From contig JAHWHD010000023.1 in assembly GCA_019323525.1 (NCBI GenBank), forward strand, positions 1 through 14,109: a stretch of DNA of 14,109 bases, in the 5' to 3' direction. Shown here piece by piece: positions 7,682 through 13,090 of this stretch (positions within the stretch are counted from its first letter, which is position 1; each line of letters opens with the position of its first letter). A program made the translations under genes and the position numbers. This stretch comes from Candidatus Woesearchaeota archaeon. GTDB taxonomy: Archaea > Nanobdellota > Nanobdellia > Woesearchaeales > JAHWHD01. The notes beneath the pieces were generated by a model. That model did not search any database. It saw only the letters and a program-made list of their open reading frames with translations, and was not told where the DNA came from.

Positions 7682-7697
7682 CAACTAGATGTTGTGT
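7682..7697 (-). promoter_or_regulatory. NrdR box 1 (proximal)
   Basis: The plus-strand 16-mer CAACTAGATGTTGTGT matches the published NrdR-box consensus acaCwAtATaTwGtgt at 12 of 16 positions, including C4, W5, A6, A8, T9 and the right arm TWGtgt. Its centre lies 32 bp from that of box 2, with a 16-bp gap between boxes, the spacing known for paired NrdR operators. The overlapping 15-mer ACAAC-TAGAT-GTTGT is itself dyad-symmetric. Confidence 0.75.
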
Positions 7698-7713
7698 TTT
7701 TGAAAGAAAAACC

Positions 7714-7729
7714 CCACAACATCTTGTGT
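7714..7729 (-). promoter_or_regulatory. NrdR box 2 (distal)
   Basis: The plus-strand 16-mer CCACAACATCTTGTGT matches the NrdR-box consensus at 13 of 16 positions and contains the dyad CACAA-CATC-TTGTG. It would cover the start point implied by the distal TATA box at 7749-7757. Together with box 1 it forms a tandem operator phased by 32 bp, three helical turns. Confidence 0.78.
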
Positions 7730-7748
7730 TTTTATTCTTCATTTACTC

Positions 7749-7757
7749 ATTTAAATA
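7749..7757 (-). promoter_or_regulatory. Possible distal TATA box for the nrdR operon
   Basis: The minus strand reads AAAAG followed by TATTTAAAT, a good BRE/TATA-like pairing. With the spacing used elsewhere here, transcription would begin near 7727, inside NrdR box 2, giving an approximately 90-base leader. It may be an alternative to, or an addition to, the proximal TATA box. The surrounding AT richness keeps confidence low. Confidence 0.4.
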
Positions 7758-7800
7758 CTTTTATATTTTATAGATTATAGAAAATAATTCGAGTCTTAGT

Positions 7801-7819
7801 AAAATAATATGAAAACAAA
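7801..7819 (-). terminator. Possible T-rich termination region after sucD
   Basis: Read on the minus strand after the sucD stop, the sequence has two T tracts, TTTGTTTTC and ATTATTTT, within 60 bases. Archaeal termination commonly occurs at T-rich tracts without a strong hairpin. A 6-bp stem (7843-7848 with 7858-7863) spans the sucD stop but has no T run next to it. The rest of 7638-7858 holds the nrdR promoter and operators described separately, and nothing else is recognisable. Confidence 0.3.
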
Positions 7820-7858
7820 TTGAGTTGATGTTTTTCCTAAGTGATGAAATCCCTAAAT

Positions 7859-8713
7859 TCATCTCAAGAATTCAACAACTTGGCTGGGAATCTCCGCTAC
7901 TTTTACGCCGACATCACTGAAAGCTTTTATTTTAGATACTGCAGTTCCGGTATTACCTGATATCACAGCTCCTGCATGCCCCATCCTCTTACCTTCAGGA
8001 GCACTCCTTCCGCTGATATATGCGACAACAGGCTTTTTGACGTTGTCCTTGATATAGGCAGCAGCCCTCTCTTCCATATCCCCGCCAATCTCTCCTATGA
8101 CTACTATCTTTTCAGTTTCAGGATCATCCTGAAATAGCTTCAGACCGTCGATAAAATCAAACCCTATAACTGCATCTCCACCAATACCTATTGCAGTACT
8201 CTGCCCGAATCCCTTATCGCTAAGCGTATTAACTATCTCGTAGGTCAAAGTCCCTGACTTAGACACAACCCCTATCTTGCCTTTCTTGAATATGTGCCCA
8301 GGCATGATTCCAATCTTGCTCTCCCCAGGAGTTATTACTCCAGGACAATTCGGTCCAATAACGACCCTATTATTTTCTTTAGCATACTTCATGATCATTA
8401 TTGCATCATGCACAGGAATGTTTTCGGTGATAACGACAACGTTCAAACCAGAAGACATGGCTTCTATTGCAGCATCCTTTGCAAACCTTGCAGGAACAAA
8501 AACGCATGACCAGTCTGCTTCATGCTCAGCCAAAGCATCTTTTATAGAGCCGTGTACAGGAATCCCCTCCACCTCTTGCCCAGCTTTCCCAGGCGTAACA
8601 CCTGCCACTATGTTTGTTCCATACTCTTTCATCAACTTAGTATGAAAACTACCTTGTTTACCTGTTATTCCCTGTACGATGACTTTTGTATCTTTATTGA
8701 TAAGTATAGACAT
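7859..8713 (-). CDS. sucD: Succinyl-CoA synthetase (ADP/GDP-forming) alpha subunit
   Basis: CoA-binding and phosphohistidine subunit of succinyl-CoA synthetase, 284 residues. It interconverts succinyl-CoA, ADP (or GDP) and phosphate with succinate, CoA and ATP (or GTP). The Rossmann-like N-terminal CoA-binding region carries the conserved GITGKQGSFH (15-24). The active-site His is in GHAGAVISG and falls at residue 246, the same number as in the E. coli enzyme; GPNCPGVITPGE (120-131) is also classical. The partner sucC lies about 1.2 kb away with two unrelated genes between, rather than adjacent. It has its own promoter: a TATA-like TTTAATAAA at -31 to -23 overlaps the stop codon of the MerR-like gene, and there is no Shine-Dalgarno motif. 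With the kor genes nearby it probably serves the 2-oxoglutarate to succinate step. Nucleotide preference is not readable by eye. Confidence 0.96.
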   Translation of the reverse strand: MSILINKDTKVIVQGITGKQGSFHTKLMKEYGTNIVAGVTPGKAGQEVEGIPVHGSIKDALAEHEADWSCVFVPARFAKDAAIEAMSSGLNVVVITENIPVHDAIMIMKYAKENNRVVIGPNCPGVITPGESKIGIMPGHIFKKGKIGVVSKSGTLTYEIVNTLSDKGFGQSTAIGIGGDAVIGFDFIDGLKLFQDDPETEKIVVIGEIGGDMEERAAAYIKDNVKKPVVAYISGRSAPEGKRMGHAGAVISGNTGTAVSKIKAFSDVGVKVAEIPSQVVEFLR

Positions 8714-8735
8714 AATCTGAAAGAAACACGGCTTG

Positions 8736-8744
8736 TTTATTAAA
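8736..8744 (-). promoter_or_regulatory. TATA box of sucD
   Basis: The minus strand reads TTTAATAAA at -31 to -23 from the sucD ATG. It overlaps the TAA stop of the MerR-like gene (8740-8742), so sucD can be transcribed separately from the gene upstream. Confidence 0.6.
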
Positions 8745-9312
8745 GTTTAGGAGTGCTTGCCCTATAGGACATAATATCGCAGATATCATCACCAGAATCA
8801 TAGTGGTGCGTGCGCACCCTTTGTTGTCTCATAACAAGTGCAGGACTTTCTTGTGATGGAAACGTATGATGAAATCTGCATTCCCCTAAATCAGCTCTAG
8901 GCACCTCAGGATATGCCTCATTAAGCTTGCTTACTAAGTCCTTAACATCAACCCTAAAATAGTTTTCTGCAAGTCTCGGAGACATGTATGAAATCTCTTC
9001 AAAAACCAACATATTAGATGCATCTTTCTTTTCTAGATAAAAAGTCAGACCTTTGAGCGGATGGGTAACTTGTGGCAGCGCAGTTTTCAGGCTTCTAGCA
9101 ACACGCCTTAACCTCTGTGTTGAATATTTTAATTTCCTTTTTAGTTCAAGCGCAATTTTTAGCTGCACAAGATCCGTAAATGTGTAAAGCCTGTACTTGC
9201 CCCGTCTTCTGTATGACGGATTTATCAAGTTTGTCTTATCCCAATACTCTATAGTTCTATATGATACATCTAGAATCCGGCATATCTCTTTAGGAGTGAA
9301 AAATGATTTCAT
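8740..9312 (-). CDS. MerR-like transcriptional regulator
   Basis: A 190-residue protein with a MerR-family winged helix at the N-terminus. The helix-turn-helix segment is TPKEICRILDVSYRTIEYWD at residues 6-25, followed by a basic wing around SYRRRGKYRLYTFTDL (33-48) and a helical linker rich in Lys/Arg (50-75). The C-terminal half, from about residue 85, matches no effector domain I recognise. It ends in a His-containing stretch with no clear metal-binding cluster. The ATG at 9310-9312 has a TATA-like TTATAAAAT at -29 to -21 and no Shine-Dalgarno motif. It sits between sucD (27 bases downstream) and the acetyltransferase gene, separating the two succinyl-CoA synthetase genes, so control of these neighbours is possible but unproven. 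The DNA-binding class is well supported; ligand and target are unknown. Confidence 0.8.
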   Translation of the reverse strand: MKSFFTPKEICRILDVSYRTIEYWDKTNLINPSYRRRGKYRLYTFTDLVQLKIALELKRKLKYSTQRLRRVARSLKTALPQVTHPLKGLTFYLEKKDASNMLVFEEISYMSPRLAENYFRVDVKDLVSKLNEAYPEVPRADLGECRFHHTFPSQESPALVMRQQRVRTHHYDSGDDICDIMSYRASTPKL

Positions 9313-9332
9313 ATTATCACGTATATGCTCAG

Positions 9333-9341
9333 ATTTTATAA
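9333..9341 (-). promoter_or_regulatory. TATA box of the MerR-like gene
   Basis: The minus strand reads AAAGGC then TTATAAAAT at -29 to -21 from the ATG at 9312, consistent with BRE plus TATA and a leaderless or near-leaderless transcript. Confidence 0.6.
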
Positions 9342-9382
9342 GCCTTTATTTTCAGCAAACTATATAGAATAAAATATATTTT

Positions 9383-9940
9383 CTAGTTCAACCTACTTGG
9401 TCTCCATTCCTTTTTCAGGATGCTATAGAGATACACATCATAGTATCTATTCCCTATCTTTTTCTTCTCCCTCAAAACCGCTTCTTTCTTAGCACCTAGT
9501 TTCTCGATAGCTCTTTTGCTTCTTTTGTTTATAGATGTGCAAGTCAACACAACCCTGTGAAGTTTAAGTTTCTTGAAGCCATAATCCAATAATAGCCTCT
9601 TTGCCTCTCTATTGATTCCTTGCCCCCAATACTTTTTACCTATCCATGTTCCAGTCTCTGCAGAGTTAGAATCATAATTCAATGAATGAAAATTTATGCA
9701 ACCTATCACTTCCTTTGTAGAATTCAAGACAATGGCTAACCTGATAGCACTAGGTTTCTTTTTTCTGCCTAATGCAACGGCATTTTTTAGAAAATCTTTA
9801 ACTTTCTTCCTGGTGATTGGCCATTTCCATCCTTGGAACCATTTTGCAATTTCGTAATCATTGATATGTTTATAGATATCTTCAAGGTCTTTCATCCTAT
9901 GATCACGTAATGTGATTGTCTTACCTTTCAAAATAACCAT
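9383..9940 (-). CDS. GNAT-family N-acetyltransferase, RimJ/RimL-like
   Basis: A 185-residue acetyl-CoA-dependent acyltransferase of the RimJ/RimL branch. The family marks are the N-terminal TITLRDHRMKDLEDIYKHI (8-26), the acetyl-CoA pyrophosphate loop WGQGIN (105-110) after TGTWIGKKY, and the motif-B segment INKRSKRAIEKLGA (137-150). Related enzymes acetylate the N-terminus of ribosomal proteins or other proteins and small molecules; the substrate here is not predictable. The protein is strongly basic, as far as can be judged by eye. The ATG at 9938-9940 has TTTATAAAT at -30 to -22, and this TATA box overlaps the stop codon of sucC (9964-9966). The gene is therefore probably transcribed on its own, even though it follows sucC by only 23 bases. 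A 12-bp palindrome AAAATATATTTT sits immediately after its stop (9371-9382). Confidence 0.88.
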   Translation of the reverse strand: MVILKGKTITLRDHRMKDLEDIYKHINDYEIAKWFQGWKWPITRKKVKDFLKNAVALGRKKKPSAIRLAIVLNSTKEVIGCINFHSLNYDSNSAETGTWIGKKYWGQGINREAKRLLLDYGFKKLKLHRVVLTCTSINKRSKRAIEKLGAKKEAVLREKKKIGNRYYDVYLYSILKKEWRPSRLN

Positions 9941-9961
9941 GCAGGAAATAACATCAGGCAG

Positions 9962-9970
9962 ATTTATAAA
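9962..9970 (-). promoter_or_regulatory. TATA box of the acetyltransferase gene
   Basis: The minus strand reads GA-TTTATAAAT-C at -30 to -22 from the ATG at 9940. It overlaps the last codon and TAA stop region of sucC. No Shine-Dalgarno motif lies between it and the start. Confidence 0.65.
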
Positions 9971-11061
9971 TCCTTCGTCATCTCAACAATATTCTTAGCA
10001 CATTCTTCCATAGAATCTAAGCTTTTAATACCATTCTCATTAAGTATCCTTTCGCCGCCCTCTTCATTAGTCCCTATCATCCTTACTACCATTGGAATCT
10101 CAATATTGTTATTCTTGATATAATTAACAAGACCTTGTGCAATCTCATCGCACCTTGTTATGCCGCCAAATATATTGATAAACACCCCTTTTGGTTTTTT
10201 CATCAGTACAATCTCTAGGCTCTTTTCCATTACAGAGACAGAAGCACCACCACCTACATCTAGGAAATTAGCAGGCTTGCCCCCAAAATGTTTAAGCACA
10301 TCAAGCGTTGACATCACTAATCCAGCACCATTTCCGATAATCGCTATGTCCCCATCTAATTCAACATACTGCAGACCATGCTCAGCTGCTTTTTTTTCAA
10401 TATCGGTTAACTCTTCCTCTTTCTTGAATTCAGGATGCCTGTAAAGCGCATTATCATCAAGAACTACCTTAGAATCTGCTGCAATATACTCGCCATTACT
10501 TAACACTAAAGGATTTATTTCAACAAGCTCACAGTCAAACTCCTTCATTAACCTGTTTAGATTCTTTATTATTTCAATTATTTCCTCTTTATTTTTTATT
10601 TCTTTATTTATTGTTCTATTATCATTTATTTTGTTTTTAATTTCATCAATAACATCATCAATATCATAAAAATTAACCTTCACTATCTTCTCCTTAGGTA
10701 CAGATTCAATATCAACACCGCCCTCTTCAGAAAATATTAACGTAAAACATTTATCACCCCTGTTTACTGTTATAGAAAGGTAAAGTTCTTTTTCAATGTT
10801 GATTTTTTCTTCTATCAATAATTCTTTAACTTTTAATCCCTTGATCTCCATATTCAATAATTCTTGACATATATCTTTGATATTATCAGCATTTGCAACC
10901 TTTATACCTCCAGCTTTACCTCTGCCACCTACCAACACCTGAACCTTAACAACCCCTGGCTGCTCCTTAACATCATCAACACTAGAAACAACATAACCTT
11001 CAGGAGTCTTTATGCCGTACCTCCTAAACAGCTCTTTCCCTTGGTATTCTTTGAGTTTCAT
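9964..11061 (-). CDS. sucC: Succinyl-CoA synthetase (ADP/GDP-forming) beta subunit
   Basis: Nucleotide-binding ATP-grasp subunit of succinyl-CoA synthetase, 365 residues, slightly shorter than the E. coli protein. The N-terminus MKLKEYQGKELFRRYGI, the glycine-rich VLVGGRGKAGG (42-52), the Mg/nucleotide segment LVEINPLVLSNG (179-190) and the C-terminal domain with NFLDVGGGAS and FINIFGGITRCDEIA are all textbook. Residues 134-170 are an unusual Lys/Asn/Ile-rich stretch encoded by very AT-rich DNA. The partner alpha subunit sucD is separated by a MerR-like gene and an acetyltransferase gene. The ATG at 11059-11061 has TTTATTAAA at -30 to -22, and GAAGG directly abuts the start, too close for a usual Shine-Dalgarno function. 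Divergent from the plus-strand nucleotidyltransferase-like gene across 87 bases. Confidence 0.95.
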   Translation of the reverse strand: MKLKEYQGKELFRRYGIKTPEGYVVSSVDDVKEQPGVVKVQVLVGGRGKAGGIKVANADNIKDICQELLNMEIKGLKVKELLIEEKINIEKELYLSITVNRGDKCFTLIFSEEGGVDIESVPKEKIVKVNFYDIDDVIDEIKNKINDNRTINKEIKNKEEIIEIIKNLNRLMKEFDCELVEINPLVLSNGEYIAADSKVVLDDNALYRHPEFKKEEELTDIEKKAAEHGLQYVELDGDIAIIGNGAGLVMSTLDVLKHFGGKPANFLDVGGGASVSVMEKSLEIVLMKKPKGVFINIFGGITRCDEIAQGLVNYIKNNNIEIPMVVRMIGTNEEGGERILNENGIKSLDSMEECAKNIVEMTKDL

Positions 11062-11082
11062 CCTTCATATAATTTAGACATC

Positions 11083-11091
11083 TTTAATAAA
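11083..11091 (-). promoter_or_regulatory. TATA box of sucC
   Basis: The minus strand reads GA-TTTATTAAA-G at -30 to -22 from the sucC ATG. It shares the 87-base divergent intergenic region (11062-11148) with the plus-strand promoter; the two TATA boxes are 27 bases apart. Confidence 0.65.
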
Positions 11092-11118
11092 TCTTATGGA
11101 TACTTGAGACATAGAATC

Positions 11119-11127
11119 TTTATAAAT
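11119..11127 (+). promoter_or_regulatory. TATA box of the nucleotidyltransferase-like gene
   Basis: TTTATAAAT at exactly -30 to -22 from the ATG at 11149, preceded by AGAATC. No Shine-Dalgarno motif precedes the start, so the transcript is probably leaderless. Confidence 0.68.
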
Positions 11128-11148
11128 TAACATTTTTTCCAGTTAATT

Positions 11149-11850
11149 ATGAAAGCACTTATCAATGCTTATGGAAAAACAGACTCCTTAAATCAGGACA
11201 GACTGCATGAGGTAAGAGGTTTAGTAAGATTCAGAGGAAAACCAGTAATACAGCACACTTTAGACAAGCTATCAGAGATAGGTGTAAAAGCGCCTATCTT
11301 AATGTATATCAACCCAGAGCATCGCGAAGCATATCAGCGCTTCTTTCATAAAAAAGCATACTCAGTCAATCTTAAGGAATATTCCGGAAACTCAAACCCG
11401 CTTGCTGCTTATTTCTCAGGTCTCCAGGAACTAGGGGACGATAATGTCCTCTTATTGGCAGACGACAATATTTTTGATTTTTCACTAAAGGGGTTACTTG
11501 ACAGGTTTGCAGAAGTAGACGATAATGTGTTAGCAGTACAAGACCTAGAAAACGTAGTGTCTGGCAGTCCCAATCTTAACTTTGGCAGATGTCAGGTTAA
11601 TGAAAAAGGCAGGATAACAAAAGCAAGCTACTCATTTGATTCATCAACAAGGATTGACGCACCAAAAGTAATCTTTGATATTTACTTAATCCATAAGAAA
11701 AGAATACCCTTTTTCCTTGCTTTGAGAAACAACCTTGCAGAGGCAGCAATTAGCTGGTGGAAGGACTTTTATGTATGGGAACCTGTAGGATTCTGGGCAG
11801 ATATAGGTAAACCCGAACTAAGAAGAAGAGCTGAAGAACATTTTTCTTAG
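11149..11850 (+). CDS. Nucleotidyltransferase-fold (NTP_transferase-like) protein with degenerate nucleotide-binding signature
   Basis: A 233-residue protein with the outline of sugar-1-phosphate nucleotidyltransferases. It shows MKALINAYGK at the start, GKPVIQHTLDKL (30-41), LLLADDNIFDF (101-111) where the family has a metal/sugar-binding Asp after a hydrophobic strand, and a C-terminal GFWADIGKPEL like the family's W-x-D-I-G-T-P-E. The diagnostic N-terminal GxGTR...PK signature is not intact: the aligned sequence reads YGKTDSL and then HEVRGLV, losing the second glycine, the arginine and the signature lysine. It may bind nucleotide-sugars differently, act in regulation, or have an altered reaction. 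It is the only plus-strand gene and ends TAG directly against the stop of korC. It has its own leaderless-type promoter. Fold assignment is fairly good; enzymatic activity is doubtful. Confidence 0.72.
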   Translation: MKALINAYGKTDSLNQDRLHEVRGLVRFRGKPVIQHTLDKLSEIGVKAPILMYINPEHREAYQRFFHKKAYSVNLKEYSGNSNPLAAYFSGLQELGDDNVLLLADDNIFDFSLKGLLDRFAEVDDNVLAVQDLENVVSGSPNLNFGRCQVNEKGRITKASYSFDSSTRIDAPKVIFDIYLIHKKRIPFFLALRNNLAEAAISWWKDFYVWEPVGFWADIGKPELRRRAEEHFS

Positions 11851-12360
11851 TTATTCTTTCCAACTATAACCATACCTGATCGCTTCTACATTCTTCTCTA
11901 TAAATCTTTCAGGCAGGTACTTCTCTAAATTTATCTGAGTGATGTCAATATCCATCTTCTTCAATAAATGCCCAAGAGCGATCATGTTGATAAATATAGG
12001 GCTGCCAAACCTCTCAGAAGCTATCGTAAGCAAAGGCATCTCAGTCACTTCCTCAGCATCAAATGTCTGGTTCTCATCTCCCTCTCTTAACAAAGACTTC
12101 TCCACTATCATTTTCTTAGCAGAGAACCCTGGAACCTCGCTCAACATAAGCAGTATATCTGCAGTATCAATTATAGGATTATCTATTTTTTCATCAGAGA
12201 ATATCAGGTTAGCAGTTATATTCCCGCCCCTGACTGCAGCATCATAACTATAGGTCAATGTAACATTTTTATCAAGTGTCGTAAGTATATTTGCAAGAGC
12301 ATTGGCTAGCAGTTTCACGCCCTGCCCTCCTTCACCGACCATTATTATCTTCTTAATCAT
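11851..12360 (-). CDS. korC: 2-oxoacid:ferredoxin oxidoreductase, gamma subunit (KorC type)
   Basis: Gamma subunit of a 2-oxoacid:ferredoxin oxidoreductase, 169 residues, matching the stand-alone KorC/PorG domain. The glycine-rich GEGGQGV (9-15) and the YDAAVRGGNITANLIFS segment (43-59), with the family's RGG, are diagnostic. It completes the heteromeric enzyme that oxidatively decarboxylates a 2-oxoacid with CoA and reduces ferredoxin. The ATG at 12358-12360 overlaps the korB stop by 8 bases. It is the last gene of the operon and ends at 11851, immediately next to the stop of the convergent plus-strand gene. The 2-oxoglutarate specificity is inferred from the D-A-B-C gene order and the proximity of sucCD; a pyruvate or branched-chain substrate cannot be excluded. 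Confidence 0.88.
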   Translation of the reverse strand: MIKKIIMVGEGGQGVKLLANALANILTTLDKNVTLTYSYDAAVRGGNITANLIFSDEKIDNPIIDTADILLMLSEVPGFSAKKMIVEKSLLREGDENQTFDAEEVTEMPLLTIASERFGSPIFINMIALGHLLKKMDIDITQINLEKYLPERFIEKNVEAIRYGYSWKE

Positions 12361-13090
12361 TCTTAACTATACCTAGCTCATTATCTTTCAACAACCCAGC
12401 CGGATTATTGTTAACTTTAAACGTATCCCTGAAATTCTTCAACATCTCGAACGGAGTCTTAAACCCGATCCGTCTTCCATAGTTAGATATGCAGTTAACC
12501 CTTATCTCTACAAAACTAAATCCTGGGCATTTTATCGCTTCTTCGATACACCTTTTCATGTGCTCTACATGCCATACTGTAGTTCTTGCATAGAAATGTT
12601 TCTTGTTAGCTGCGATTATTCCTTGTATATTTACAGGCTCAAACCTGTTTCCTTCAGGAGACGTCATTGTAGGAACCCCTTTAGGTGTTAATGGACTTTT
12701 CTGACCTCCTGTCATACCATATATTTCGTTGTTAGCGCAGATGACAGTTATGTTAGTGTTTCTACGGCTGCAATGAAGAAGGTGATTGCCTCCTATGCCT
12801 GTAATATCTCCATCACCTGAAAAAACTATGACATTCATATCATCCCTAGCTCTCTTAATTCCCTCTGCAATAGCTACAGCTCTCCCATGTATTCCGTTTA
12901 CAGAGTCAAGGTTAAAGTATCCAGAACCGCGCGCAGTACAACCTATCCCTGATACGACTGTTGTCTTACTTTTATCAAGCTGCAAACTATCAAAAGCCTT
13001 TGCAGTTGTCTGCAATAATATGCCTAGACCGCATCCAGCGCACCATACAGTCGGCATCTTCTCAAGTTTAAGATAATCCTTATAGCTCAT
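12353..13090 (-). CDS. korB: 2-oxoacid:ferredoxin oxidoreductase, beta subunit (thiamine diphosphate binding)
   Basis: TPP-binding beta subunit, 245 residues. WCAGCGLGI (16-24) supplies Cys17 and Cys20, and SGIGCTARGSGYF (47-59) adds Cys51. The thiamine-diphosphate/Mg motif runs from GDGD (92-95) through GIGGNH to NNEIYGMTGGQ (120-130), all characteristic of the KorB/PorB family. Cys17, Cys20 and a later cysteine near residue 195 probably bind the family's [4Fe-4S] cluster. The ATG at 13088-13090 overlaps the korA stop by 11 bases, with AGAGG nine bases upstream, and its own stop overlaps korC, so the operon is tightly coupled. The length fits KorB of 2-oxoglutarate oxidoreductases rather than the longer pyruvate-type beta subunits. 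Substrate is inferred, not shown. Confidence 0.92.
   Translation of the reverse strand: MSYKDYLKLEKMPTVWCAGCGLGILLQTTAKAFDSLQLDKSKTTVVSGIGCTARGSGYFNLDSVNGIHGRAVAIAEGIKRARDDMNVIVFSGDGDITGIGGNHLLHCSRRNTNITVICANNEIYGMTGGQKSPLTPKGVPTMTSPEGNRFEPVNIQGIIAANKKHFYARTTVWHVEHMKRCIEEAIKCPGFSFVEIRVNCISNYGRRIGFKTPFEMLKNFRDTFKVNNNPAGLLKDNELGIVKND

Noticed and set aside
7688..7723. Perfect 9-bp inverted repeat (GATGTTGTG / CACAACATC, 18-base loop) as an intrinsic terminator or riboswitch stem
   Set aside because: The arms coincide with halves of two NrdR-box-like sites at 32-bp spacing and lie directly upstream of nrdR, so an operator pair explains them better than an RNA hairpin.
7264..7773. Plus-strand open frame of 169 codons opposite nrdR
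   Set aside because: It is antisense to a clearly recognisable NrdR, has no family resemblance, and extends into the promoter/operator region.
7843..7863. Short hairpin spanning the sucD stop (6-bp stem, 9-base loop) as a terminator
   Set aside because: The stem is short, largely AT pairs and not followed directly by a T run.
8277..8645. Plus-strand open frame of 122 codons opposite sucD
   Set aside because: Antisense shadow of a highly conserved gene, with no recognisable product.
9371..9382. Palindrome AAAATATATTTT after the acetyltransferase stop as a regulatory operator
   Set aside because: In AT-rich spacer DNA such a palindrome is expected by chance; it may help termination but nothing supports a specific role.
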